Positions 40,972 to 49,377 of a stretch of 64,000 bases of DNA are shown in pieces; the first letter of the stretch is position 1, and each line of letters opens with the position of its first letter. Source of the DNA: Fluviicola sp. Its GTDB lineage: Bacteria; Bacteroidota; Bacteroidia; Flavobacteriales_D; Crocinitomicaceae. The stretch is taken from assembly GCA_029866325.1 (NCBI GenBank), contig JARWZO010000007.1:60493-124492 (forward strand), read 5' to 3'. Both the position numbers and the translations under genes were made by a program. The notes beneath the pieces are model-generated. The model did no database searches. It was not told the DNA's origin and was given only the letters and a program-made list of their open reading frames with translations.

Positions 40972-41802
40972 TTATTCCTGTGCAGGCGATACTTCCACTT
41001 CCTCAACCGGATGTTTCTTGCAAACAATCTGATCTTTGAATTTAAGGTTGATCGTTTCGTATTTACTCCAGCCTTCATACGGAAGTCCTTCTTCGTAAAA
41101 CACGACCAGTTTATCGAGTTTTTCTTTGACCTCTGCATCCGTATACGCTGAACCGAAAATAATCTTGTGGTTTCCGACTTGTGGAATGAGTACAAAGTCT
41201 CCACCCAATGTGCGATGCACTTGGGCAATCTGGGCTTTCAGGAATTTGTTTTCGGAAATGTATTTCGATAAACGGTAAATGTCGTCGAGTTGCCGCGCTT
41301 GAACCAAGGAATCGTTTTTCAAAATTTCATCTACCGTAAGTGTATCGCTTTTATCTGAAATGTTTCCTGAAAACACCAATACTCGAGCAGTAAAATTCGG
41401 TGTCGGATCCATGGTAGCACCTTTCGAGTCTACGTAAAAACTTTCACCATTCGAATTAAAAATACGGGCCAATGGTCGACGAACCTTTAAACGGATATCC
41501 CAATTACCGGACATTCGTTTGAAAACTTCTACGGATTCTACTTCGTGCATTTCGCGGATAAACGCTTCGATGGCAGTGGTATTTAACTCTTCCATGGTTT
41601 GCCCGTCGAAGACCAAGCCTTTTCGTTTCAGACGCACCAATAATTCATTTTCGGTGAGAAAGGCATTTTCGTCATCAATGCGAATGGCAATATTGGGTTT
41701 ACCCACAACGGTTTCTTCCTGCATGCGGCGCGCAACAACCAATAAGGTAATTACCAACACCGCAAACAGCGACCAACCGATGATTTGTCCCCAATTTTTC
41801 AT
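40972..41802 (-). CDS. ftsQ: Cell division protein FtsQ
   Basis: One N-terminal transmembrane helix (about 8-24) is followed by a POTRA-like segment (IRIDDENAFLTENELLVRLKRK...MHEVESVEVFKRMSGN, about 40-105, quoted in parts) and the beta domain with VRRPLARIFNSNGESFYVD and the conserved YINLKFKDQIVCKK-type end (YETINLKFKDQIVC). The 276-residue length and position directly after murC support the call. FtsQ links early and late division proteins. Its start overlaps the murC stop by four bases. The gap of 279 bases after its stop holds nothing else that I see. Confidence 0.9.
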   Translation of the reverse strand: MKNWGQIIGWSLFAVLVITLLVVARRMQEETVVGKPNIAIRIDDENAFLTENELLVRLKRKGLVFDGQTMEELNTTAIEAFIREMHEVESVEVFKRMSGNWDIRLKVRRPLARIFNSNGESFYVDSKGATMDPTPNFTARVLVFSGNISDKSDTLTVDEILKNDSLVQARQLDDIYRLSKYISENKFLKAQIAQVHRTLGGDFVLIPQVGNHKIIFGSAYTDAEVKEKLDKLVVFYEEGLPYEGWSKYETINLKFKDQIVCKKHPVEEVEVSPAQE

Positions 41803-43169
41803 CTAAGATTGGCTTTAAATTGTTGGGTCAATTGTGGTACGAGGCGATCAATATCTCCGGCCCCAATGGTCAAAATAATACCTTCTTTCACCGTTTTACT
41901 CCACTCCATCACTTCCGCAGGATTCAGCAAAAGGCAGTCGGTAGAAAGAGCTTTCATCACTTCATCGCTTGTGACGCCCGCAATCGGTTCTTCGCGTGCC
42001 GGGTAAATGGGCATGAGAACGACCTTGTCGAGACGTGAAAGTTGATCGATAAATCCGGACATAAAATCACGCGTACGCGAGAATAAATGCGGTTGAAATA
42101 TTCCGGTAATAAAGCGCGTTGGATACAGCATTCTTACAGAATCGACCAAAGCAGCAATTTCGGTTGGATGATGCGCGTAATCATCAATATAAACCAATTT
42201 CTCGGTACGAATGTGGTAATCGAAACGGCGTTTGACACCCATAAACGATTTTAGTCCATGGATGATTTCGGCTTTTGTAACACCCAGCTCGATGCACATG
42301 GCACAAACAGCGACTGCATTTTCGCAGTTGTGAATGCCCGGCAAACCAAGCTCCAGTTGTTTCCAATCAACTCCCGGACCTTTGATATCGCAGTAAAAAT
42401 GACCGTCGACCGATCTTAAGTTTACCGCATTGTAATCGGCTTTCGGAGCATTAACACCGTAGGTAATTGTTCTTGCGGCAGAAGGTTTGAGGTCAAGGTT
42501 CCATTTCTGCACCACAAATCCTTCAGCGGTATGTTTGTCGGTATAAGCCTGAAAACCGGCATGAAATTCGGCTTCGGTACCATAAATATCCAAGTGATCG
42601 GGATCCATTGCCGTAATGATACTGGCAAACGGAGACAAACGTAGAAACGACCGATCAAACTCATCTGCTTCAATCACCGTGTATTCCGACGTGGGATCAA
42701 TGACTACATTGGAATTAAAATTGCTTGAAATTCCGCCTAAAAAGGCTGAACATTTCACATGCGATTCGTTTAACACATGTGCCAATAGCGTGCTCGTGGT
42801 GGTTTTACCGTGAGTTCCGGCAACGCCCAATCCTTTGCTAGATTGAGTGATCAAACCCAATACTTCCGACCGTTTGAGCACTTCGTGGTGTTGCTGAAAA
42901 TACACCAACTCGCCCATGTTTTTTGGAATGGCAGGTGTGTAAACGACCAATGTTCCTTCTACTTGTTGAAATTCAGCAGGAACGTTGTTTCCCAAATCTT
43001 CGAAATGCACCGCCATTCCTTCGGCAATCAATTCGTCGGTCAATGGTGACGGCGTTTTATCGTACCCGGCAACCGTAAATCCTTTGGCATGGAAATAACG
43101 CGCCAGTGCCGACATTCCGATTCCTCCGATGCCGATAAAATAAAGTCGCTTTGTTGTTTCCGGTTTCAT
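41799..43169 (-). CDS. murC: UDP-N-acetylmuramate--L-alanine ligase
   Basis: The N-terminal Rossmann loop YFIGIGGIGMSALARYF (about 10-26) and the ATP loop GVAGTHGKTTTSTLL (about 114-128) are diagnostic. The later IDDYAHHPTEIAALV (about 328-342) is the Mur-ligase C-terminal signature of MurC. Length 456 is normal. The enzyme adds L-alanine to UDP-MurNAc, the first step of the peptide stem, in the cytoplasm. It overlaps ftsQ by four bases. It is separated from murG by 149 bases containing a palindromic repeat of the DUF559-linked family. Confidence 0.98.
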   Translation of the reverse strand: MKPETTKRLYFIGIGGIGMSALARYFHAKGFTVAGYDKTPSPLTDELIAEGMAVHFEDLGNNVPAEFQQVEGTLVVYTPAIPKNMGELVYFQQHHEVLKRSEVLGLITQSSKGLGVAGTHGKTTTSTLLAHVLNESHVKCSAFLGGISSNFNSNVVIDPTSEYTVIEADEFDRSFLRLSPFASIITAMDPDHLDIYGTEAEFHAGFQAYTDKHTAEGFVVQKWNLDLKPSAARTITYGVNAPKADYNAVNLRSVDGHFYCDIKGPGVDWKQLELGLPGIHNCENAVAVCAMCIELGVTKAEIIHGLKSFMGVKRRFDYHIRTEKLVYIDDYAHHPTEIAALVDSVRMLYPTRFITGIFQPHLFSRTRDFMSGFIDQLSRLDKVVLMPIYPAREEPIAGVTSDEVMKALSTDCLLLNPAEVMEWSKTVKEGIILTIGAGDIDRLVPQLTQQFKANLR

Positions 43170-43198
43170 TTTTTGTTCTTCTTACAATTTTCCTTCTG

Positions 43199-43310
43199 GC
43201 CACCCTCCCTACCCTCCCTCAAGGGAGGAGCGGATTCCCCTTTTTCAGGAGGTAAATCTGTCTCCCTCCTTGAGGAGGGAAGAGCAAGCGTAGCTTGTGA
43301 AGGGAGGTGA
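43199..43310. repeat. CCCTCC-type palindromic repeat between murC and murG
   Basis: It begins GCCACCCTCCCT and ends AGGGAGGTGA in inverse orientation. Inside are CCTCCCTCAAGGGAGG and CTCCCTCCTTGAGGAGGGA palindromes. Relatives are at 57673-57780, 60057-60211 and 60651-60771. Confidence 0.75.
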
Positions 43311-43318
43311 CAATTCAA

Positions 43319-44416
43319 TTATTTCCCCACCAATCCTTCTATTACATCCACAATATCTGCAGATGCATTTGGTTTTGCCATTGCTTTAATGGCGCTGCCC
43401 AATGCGTGGGATTGGTTATTATCTTTCAATACGGCAAACGCCGTTTTCATTACTTCTTCTTTGGCTACTGCATCTTTTACTAAAACGGCTGCATGGTTTT
43501 TTACCAAAGCCATCGCGTTTTTGGTTTGATGGTCTTCGGATACGTTGGGCGACGGTACCAAAATAGTCGGTTTACCCACTAAACAGAGTTCCGAGATCGA
43601 CAAGGCACCCGCTCGTGAAACGATGATATCTGCGAGCGTGTAGGCAGCATCCATGCGGGAAATGAAGTCGGTGAGCAGGATGTTGTTTTTCCCTTCGACC
43701 TGTGTTTTCATCGCTTCGAAGTAGTATTTGCCGCATTGCCACAAAACCTGTACGTTTTCTTGTTCCAACTGATCAGCTACAAAGAGTACACTTTCGTTCA
43801 AAGTACGTGCGCCGAGACTTCCACCGATGACCAACACCGTTTTTTTCGCCGGATCCAATGCCGGAAAACAGGCAAATGCATCTTCACGCGAAAGGGTCAG
43901 TTCTTTTAATTCCTGACGAACCGGATTGCCCGTGAGTTTTATTTTATGAGCCGGAAATACACTTTCCAATCCTTCGTAAGCGGTGCAGATTGCCGAAACG
44001 CTTTTCGACAGTAAACGATTGGTTTTTCCCGGAAAGGAATTTTGTTCCTGCACCACGGTTGGAATTCCCAAACGGGTTGCCATTTTAAGTGTCGGTCCGC
44101 TGGCATATCCACCCACACCGATCACCACTTCCGGTTGAAAGTCTTTGAGAATCTGTTTCGCCTTCATCAACGATTTCAAGAGCTTAAACGGCAATGCAAA
44201 ATTAGACAGGGTCAATTTTCGTTGCAAACCAACAATGGGCAAACCAACAATTTTGTAACCTGCTGCCGGCACGCGTTCCATTTCCATTTTGCCGATGGCG
44301 CCCACAAACAAAATATCTGCCTGCGGGTAGCGCAACTTGATTTCATTGGCAATGGCCAAGGCGGGAAATATATGTCCGCCCGTTCCACCACCCGATATGA
44401 TAATCTTTTTCAACAT
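43319..44416 (-). CDS. murG: Undecaprenyldiphospho-muramoylpentapeptide beta-N-acetylglucosaminyltransferase
   Basis: The glycine-rich loop ISGGGTGGHIFPALAIA (about 7-23) is the MurG signature. The second loop is IGVGGYASGPTLKMA (about 100-114). The donor site has VIGGSLGARTLNESV (about 196-210) and SRAGALSISELCLVGKP (about 265-281), as in the family. MurG transfers GlcNAc to lipid I, making lipid II, at the inner face of the cytoplasmic membrane. It follows ftsW with a 22-base gap on the same strand. Confidence 0.98.
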   Translation of the reverse strand: MLKKIIISGGGTGGHIFPALAIANEIKLRYPQADILFVGAIGKMEMERVPAAGYKIVGLPIVGLQRKLTLSNFALPFKLLKSLMKAKQILKDFQPEVVIGVGGYASGPTLKMATRLGIPTVVQEQNSFPGKTNRLLSKSVSAICTAYEGLESVFPAHKIKLTGNPVRQELKELTLSREDAFACFPALDPAKKTVLVIGGSLGARTLNESVLFVADQLEQENVQVLWQCGKYYFEAMKTQVEGKNNILLTDFISRMDAAYTLADIIVSRAGALSISELCLVGKPTILVPSPNVSEDHQTKNAMALVKNHAAVLVKDAVAKEEVMKTAFAVLKDNNQSHALGSAIKAMAKPNASADIVDVIEGLVGK

Positions 44417-44438
44417 CTATAGAGCCTGTTTAAATTTC

Positions 44439-45614
44439 TTATTCAAATACGTTTTCGGTTTCACCTTCTTTGCCATTCTCTTGTTTAGCAGCCACAGACT
44501 GCACAATTCCTATACTTATACACGCCATGATCATGGCCGACCCTCCCATTGCGAGGAAAGGCATATTTTGTCCGGTAACAGGGAAGATCCCGGTACAAAC
44601 CATCATGTTTACAGCCGCCTGAGAAAGCAACAAAATTCCAATACCCAGACAGAGGTACGTCTCAAAGAGATTGTCGGCTTTGAGGGCGATGCGCATAATC
44701 CGGTAGAGAATAATGAGGTAGACCAGCACTAGAAAAATAGCCGAGATCAACCCAAATTCTTCTACATAACTGGCAAAGAAAAAGTCGGCATACGCTTCCG
44801 GAATAAACTCTTTGAGCTTACCGTCGCCTACTCCTTGACCGGTCAATCCACCGTTGTAAATAGCTAGTTTGGAATTGCTGGCCTGTAAGTTTCCGGCCAC
44901 ATCTATATCAGCCGAATTTTTGTACTGATTGGTAAAACGGTTGACCCAGGTTTGCCAACGGGGTAAAATTTTCATTTCCGGCAAAGCCAAATGCGCTCCA
45001 ACTACCAAGGCAAACAATCCGACCCCAGCCACAACAGTGGTTAGCATCTTGCCTATAGGAACACGACCCAAAAAGAGCAATACAAAGCAGATCATGAACA
45101 GAATGGCTGCCGTTGAGAAGTTGTCTTTTACAATCAATCCGCAGATAATAACAATGGGAGCCATAATGGGAAGGAAGCCTTCTTTCCATGATTTCAGCAC
45201 CTCCTTTTTCTTGGAGAGTAAACGCGCCAAATAGATGATCAATGCCAGTTTGGCAAAGTCGGAAGACTGAAAGGTTAATCCCACAAACGGAATTTTGATC
45301 CAACGTCCGGCCTCATTGGTCTTTTCTCCAAAGAACAAGGTAAATACCAGCAAACTCACTCCTAAATAGAAAATGATTTTAGAATACTTGGAAAGGTATT
45401 TCGGATCGCGCCGATGAATCCAATACATCGCGAAAATGGCGATGAGGATGTAAATGAAATGTTTGAACAAATACTTGATTGGAGTTCCGCCATCCATTTT
45501 CACCAAAATAGGCACAAAGCTGTACACGCTCACCAAGGAGAACCCGAGTAAGATCAGTGTAAGCACCCAGATTACCAGGTCGCCTTTCAGGTATGTGCGA
45601 ATCAGCTGTATCAT
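44439..45614 (-). CDS. ftsW: Lipid II glycan polymerase FtsW (SEDS family)
   Basis: About ten membrane helices are present. SEDS motifs are visible: WIKIPFVGLTFQSSDFAKLALIIYLA in parts (RWIKIPF, QSSDFAKLAL), then YQNSADIDVAGNLQASNSKLAIYNGGLTGQGVGDGK in parts (QASNSKLAIYNGGLTGQG, with the conserved loop leading to the essential Asp-like region), and PVTGQNMPFLAMGGSAM (about 358-374). FtsW polymerises septal peptidoglycan with FtsI. The start overlaps the previous 119-residue gene by four bases. It is FtsW rather than RodA by its location in the dcw cluster. Confidence 0.95.
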   Translation of the reverse strand: MIQLIRTYLKGDLVIWVLTLILLGFSLVSVYSFVPILVKMDGGTPIKYLFKHFIYILIAIFAMYWIHRRDPKYLSKYSKIIFYLGVSLLVFTLFFGEKTNEAGRWIKIPFVGLTFQSSDFAKLALIIYLARLLSKKKEVLKSWKEGFLPIMAPIVIICGLIVKDNFSTAAILFMICFVLLFLGRVPIGKMLTTVVAGVGLFALVVGAHLALPEMKILPRWQTWVNRFTNQYKNSADIDVAGNLQASNSKLAIYNGGLTGQGVGDGKLKEFIPEAYADFFFASYVEEFGLISAIFLVLVYLIILYRIMRIALKADNLFETYLCLGIGILLLSQAAVNMMVCTGIFPVTGQNMPFLAMGGSAMIMACISIGIVQSVAAKQENGKEGETENVFE

Positions 45615-45970
45615 TTGGTATGGTTCATTTTATCGGAGTTATTCCGTTTGTATATTGTTTTGATCAGAAAACGAACCAAGAGGAAAACCAGTGCCAGCAA
45701 TACCAATGCAATGAGTATCACAGGCACAATTCCATAGTTTTCTACAAACACGGCGAACCAATGATATTCATAGTGCTTTGGTATGTGAACAGAACTATCC
45801 TTTCCAAATAAACCGGGATCAATATCAACAATCAGCCCACAACTCATCAATAGGGGCATCACGGTTATGGAAAATAGTCGCATCCTTTCTCGGAAAAATT
45901 CCGGAAAACGGCTTCCTGATTCGCCAAAAAGCGAGTCATCAAAAGGCCGGATGCGAACGATTGGATTCAT
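45611..45970 (-). CDS. Orphan membrane protein between ftsW and murD
   Basis: The 119-residue product has one hydrophobic segment at about 33-50 (ITVMPLLMSCGLIVDI) and a strong transmembrane helix at about 75-104 (GIVPVILIALVLLALVFLLV), then a basic tail NNSDKMNHTK. Four-base overlaps with both its neighbours (start with the 158-residue gene at 45967-45970, stop with ftsW at 45611-45614) show it is a real part of the operon. I do not recognise a family. Being locked between murD and ftsW, it may help septal peptidoglycan synthesis; this is inference. Confidence 0.75.
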   Translation of the reverse strand: MNPIVRIRPFDDSLFGESGSRFPEFFRERMRLFSITVMPLLMSCGLIVDIDPGLFGKDSSVHIPKHYEYHWFAVFVENYGIVPVILIALVLLALVFLLVRFLIKTIYKRNNSDKMNHTK

Positions 45971-46443
45971 CTGTTGCTGTTTAACTGTACAAAGTTTTCA
46001 AAATCGGCAAGCTTGGTTTTCCACTCATTTCCCGCTACGGTAAACAAGAGAATGTGACGGTTTTGCTTGGCATTTCGCAACACCACAAGAGCGTCTTCCA
46101 GGCTTTCCGTAGCCGTAAGCAAAGGCATGGGTGCCAAAACATCGGCAGGTAAATCAATCTGCGCATTGTCGTACTGACCACACCAAGCTAACGACCGCAT
46201 GCTTTTCGGATCGACCTGCGCCAATTCTTTTACCAATGTGGCATTGCCCAACCAAAACACCGGAAACGGGAAGGTTGAAATAGTAGCCGAGAGTTCGTAC
46301 ACCGACGGATTGTACCACGTAAACACATCCATTCCCCAGAGTTTCCCCAACGGACGCAACGACTGTCTTTCGGCAGCCTTAAGCGCTTCCTGACGGGCAT
46401 CGAGCAGGGATTGAGCCTGACCTGTTTGCAGCTTTGTATTCAT
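45967..46443 (-). CDS. Orphan soluble protein between murD and ftsW
   Basis: The 158-residue product has no signal or membrane segment. The first 35 residues are helical. From about residue 100 there is a pattern ATESLEDALVVLRNAKQNRHILLF that is reminiscent in strand-helix order of the C-terminal (ligand-binding) domain of the neighbouring MurD, but the match is weak and no catalytic residue can be named. It starts 9 bases after the murD stop and overlaps the next gene by four bases, so it is cotranscribed with the murein genes. Function unknown. Confidence 0.72.
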   Translation of the reverse strand: MNTKLQTGQAQSLLDARQEALKAAERQSLRPLGKLWGMDVFTWYNPSVYELSATISTFPFPVFWLGNATLVKELAQVDPKSMRSLAWCGQYDNAQIDLPADVLAPMPLLTATESLEDALVVLRNAKQNRHILLFTVAGNEWKTKLADFENFVQLNSNR

Positions 46444-46452
46444 GCCAACCGA

Positions 46453-47796
46453 TTAAAGCGAACGAACTGCCTGCTTGAACTGATTACCACGGTCTTCGTA
46501 GTTCTCGAACAAATCGAAACTTGCGCAAGCCGGCGACAACAATACCGTTTCTTCTTTTTTGGCCAAGCGATATCCGTAAGCTACAGCTTCCATAGCCGAA
46601 CCTGCTTCTACAATGGTTTCTACCACACCCGAAAAAGCATCCATGATCTTCTGATTGTCTTTCCCCAAACAAATGATTGCTTTTACTTTTTCTTTGACCA
46701 AGGCGGTCAATTCGCTGTAGTCGTTGCCTTTGTCAACACCACCAACGATCCAAACCGTAGGATTTTCCATGCTTTCGAGGGCAAACCAGGTTGAATTGAC
46801 ATTGGTAGCTTTGGAATCGTTGATGAATTCGATGCCACATACTTTGGCCACGAACTCCAAACGGTGTTCCACATTAACGAAGTCTGACAGACTTTCGCGC
46901 ACAACATCCTTGCGGATATCCAACAAGCGACCGGCTAACCCTGAAGCTAGTGAATTTTGGGTGTTGTGCTTACCCTTTAGTGCTAAATCATGTATAGACA
47001 TAATGAACTGATTGTTATAGTTTATGATGAGTTGTTTGTTTTCTACGTAAGCTCCTTTTTCGAAGGTTTTAGTCAACGAAAACGGGAGCAGCTGTGCCTT
47101 AATGGAGTGTTTCTCCAGTTCGGCGTTGATGATCGCATCATCGGCATTGTAGATGAAAAAATCTTCCGCTGTTTGGTTTTGCAGGATGCGGAATTTTGAG
47201 TTCACATACAATTGCATGTTGTATTCATACCGATCCAAATGATCGGGTGTTATGTTGGTCAGAATGGCGATTTCTGCGCGAAAATCTTCCATGTCATCGA
47301 GCTGAAACGAGCTCAGTTCCAACACATAGATTTCCTTGTTTTCCAACGCCACTTGTTTGGCAAAACTGTAGCCCACATTTCCGGCCAATCCCACATTCAT
47401 TCCGGCTTTGGTAAGCAGGTGATGAATCATCATGGTGGTTGTGGTTTTACCATTGCTGCCGGTAATGCACACTTTTTTTGCTGTGGTGAAATAGCCCGCC
47501 AATTCGATCTCGGAAACCACTTTGATTCCTTTTTCGCGGATGGCTTTCATCACCGGTGTTTTTTCCGGAATGCCCGGCGATTTCACAATGAGATCAGCCT
47601 CCAGAATGCGATCCATGGAATGTGTTCCTTGTTCCCACTCCAAACCGTATTCACCCAATTCCTGCTGAAACGACGGTTTCACGGTTCCGTAATCGGACAC
47701 GAAGACCTTTGCCCCTTTTGCTTGCGCTAAAATGGCTGCTCCGACACCGCTTTCGCCGGCGCCCAAAATCACTACTATTTTGGCGTTCAAGTCCAT
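46453..47796 (-). CDS. murD: UDP-N-acetylmuramoylalanine--D-glutamate ligase
   Basis: The N-terminal domain starts VVILGAGESGVGAAILA (about 8-24). The ATP loop is CITGSNGKTTTTMMIH (about 108-123). Further Mur-ligase signatures are LTNITPDHLDRY and FINDSKATNVNSTWFAL (about 315-331). The C-terminal end LLSPACASFDLFENYEDRGNQF is diagnostic of MurD. It adds D-glutamate to UDP-MurNAc-L-Ala. The start codon shares one base with the mraY stop (TAATG). Confidence 0.98.
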   Translation of the reverse strand: MDLNAKIVVILGAGESGVGAAILAQAKGAKVFVSDYGTVKPSFQQELGEYGLEWEQGTHSMDRILEADLIVKSPGIPEKTPVMKAIREKGIKVVSEIELAGYFTTAKKVCITGSNGKTTTTMMIHHLLTKAGMNVGLAGNVGYSFAKQVALENKEIYVLELSSFQLDDMEDFRAEIAILTNITPDHLDRYEYNMQLYVNSKFRILQNQTAEDFFIYNADDAIINAELEKHSIKAQLLPFSLTKTFEKGAYVENKQLIINYNNQFIMSIHDLALKGKHNTQNSLASGLAGRLLDIRKDVVRESLSDFVNVEHRLEFVAKVCGIEFINDSKATNVNSTWFALESMENPTVWIVGGVDKGNDYSELTALVKEKVKAIICLGKDNQKIMDAFSGVVETIVEAGSAMEAVAYGYRLAKKEETVLLSPACASFDLFENYEDRGNQFKQAVRSL

Positions 47797-49046
47797 TAGC
47801 GGAGTTTCAGGGTTACGATGGTTACTACTGCAAGCAATACAGCTACAATCCAGAAGCGCGATACGATTTTCGCTTCATGCAAGCCTTTTTTCTGGTAATG
47901 GTGATGCAAGGGTGCCATGAGGAAAATGCGCCTGCCTTCGCCGGAACGTTTTTTGGTGTATTTAAAATAACCCACCTGCAAAATCACCGATAAATTTTCG
48001 ATCAGGAAGATGCCGCACAACACCGGAATCAACAACTCTTTACGAATCGAAATGGCAAATACGGCGATGATTCCACCCAAAGCTAAACTTCCTGTATCGC
48101 CCATGAATACCTGCGCGGGATAACTGTTGTACCACAAAAATCCGATGCACGCTCCCACAAAGGCGGCAATGAAGATCACGAGTTCCTCGGCGTAGGGCAC
48201 ATACATCACATCGAGGTAATCCGCGAAGCGAATGTTGGAAGTCACGTAAGCCAGAATGGCAAGAGCAATTCCCGCAATGGCGCTGGTTCCGGTTGCCAGT
48301 CCGTCGAGTCCGTCGGTCATATTGGCACCGTTGGAAACTGCGATCACGATCACAATCACCAACGGAATAAACAGCAACCAACCGTAGGATTTATCAATGT
48401 CACCGATCAACCAGTTGTAGTTGAATTCGTTGTTGTTGATGAACGGAATGGTCGTGGTCATATCACGCGTTTCGATCCATTTAGCCGGAATGCTGTCGGT
48501 TTCGTCACTCGCATGCTGATGCGTCACAAAACTTTCGCCCGCCTGCAATTTGTAATCGGTATCAACACGTTTGTGCACCTGTACATCGGGGTGGAAATAC
48601 ATGATGCAACCAACGATCAATCCCACACCGATTTGTCCGATGATTTTAAAACGACCTGCAAGACCTTCTTTGTTTTTCTTGAACACTTTGATGTAGTCAT
48701 CCAGAAAACCGATGGCGCCTAACCAGATTGTAGCGATGATCATGGTGACCACATAAATGTTGTGCAATTTGGCAAACAACAAGGTTGGGATCAGAATCGC
48801 GCTCAGGATGATGATTCCACCCATGGTTGGCGTTCCTGATTTTTCAATTTGTCCGGCCAAGCCCAAATCGCGCACGGTTTCACCGATCTGCTGACGACGC
48901 AACAAGTTGATGAGTCGTTTTCCAAATACAATCGAAACGATGAGCGATGTAATCAAGGCCATTGCCGCACGGAAGGAAATGTATTGAAACAATCCTGCTC
49001 CGGGAAAATCCATCTGTTCGAGATAATCAAAGAGGTACGTTAACAT
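47796..49046 (-). CDS. mraY: Phospho-N-acetylmuramoyl-pentapeptide-transferase
   Basis: About ten membrane helices and three motifs are present: [12 protein letters not shown] (about 74-85), [15 protein letters not shown] (about 247-261, with the catalytic aspartates in DGLDG), and the C-terminal [12 protein letters not shown] (about 385-396), which holds the HHH loop. At 416 residues it is about 55 longer than the Escherichia coli enzyme; the extra part is a loop around 150-210 typical of Bacteroidota. It transfers phospho-MurNAc-pentapeptide to undecaprenyl phosphate, making lipid I. Confidence 0.98.
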   Translation of the reverse strand: MLTYLFDYLEQMDFPGAGLFQYISFRAAMALITSLIVSIVFGKRLINLLRRQQIGETVRDLGLAGQIEKSGTPTMGGIIILSAILIPTLLFAKLHNIYVVTMIIATIWLGAIGFLDDYIKVFKKNKEGLAGRFKIIGQIGVGLIVGCIMYFHPDVQVHKRVDTDYKLQAGESFVTHQHASDETDSIPAKWIETRDMTTTIPFINNNEFNYNWLIGDIDKSYGWLLFIPLVIVIVIAVSNGANMTDGLDGLATGTSAIAGIALAILAYVTSNIRFADYLDVMYVPYAEELVIFIAAFVGACIGFLWYNSYPAQVFMGDTGSLALGGIIAVFAISIRKELLIPVLCGIFLIENLSVILQVGYFKYTKKRSGEGRRIFLMAPLHHHYQKKGLHEAKIVSRFWIVAVLLAVVTIVTLKLR

Positions 49047-49110
49047 TATTTATTCAGTTTAGTATTGTTTTTGTTTACCACGGATGCACTCGTGTACTCG
49101 TGCATTTCAT

Positions 49111-49193
49111 GGGACGTGTTTGACTTAGCTTTTCCCATTGATGTGCTCATGAATTCGCACACTCATTGGACGTGTTTGACTTAGCCTTTCCCA
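49111..49193. repeat. Two direct repeats between mraY and murE
   Basis: GGACGTGTTTGACTTAGC followed by [TC]TTTCCCA occurs at about 49111-49137 and again at 49167-49193, a period of 56 bases. Just beyond begins a copy of the dispersed CCCACAGATGCAC repeat (about 49189-49230) related to that at 20006 and 20732. Confidence 0.7.
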
Positions 49194-49319
49194 CAGATGC
49201 ACAGATAAGGCTCGCCTAACGGACTCGCTTTACTTACAAAATGTGCATTCAAGTGATACTTAAATTTTTTAATTGCATTTATTTCATCGTCCACTATTGC
49301 AAGCAAACAATGGGCGCTG

Positions 49320-49365
49320 TCAGCCTGAGGCTGAAACGCTATAATCTTTGTCAGCCTGAGGCTGA
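49320..49365. repeat. Pair of short palindromes between mraY and murE
   Basis: TCAGCCTGAGGCTGA occurs at 49320-49334 and again at 49351-49365, each a 7-bp stem with a single central base. The rest of the 331-base gap 49047-49377 holds only the direct repeats described separately; no gene is seen. Confidence 0.75.
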
Positions 49366-49377
49366 TGGGAGTCATTC

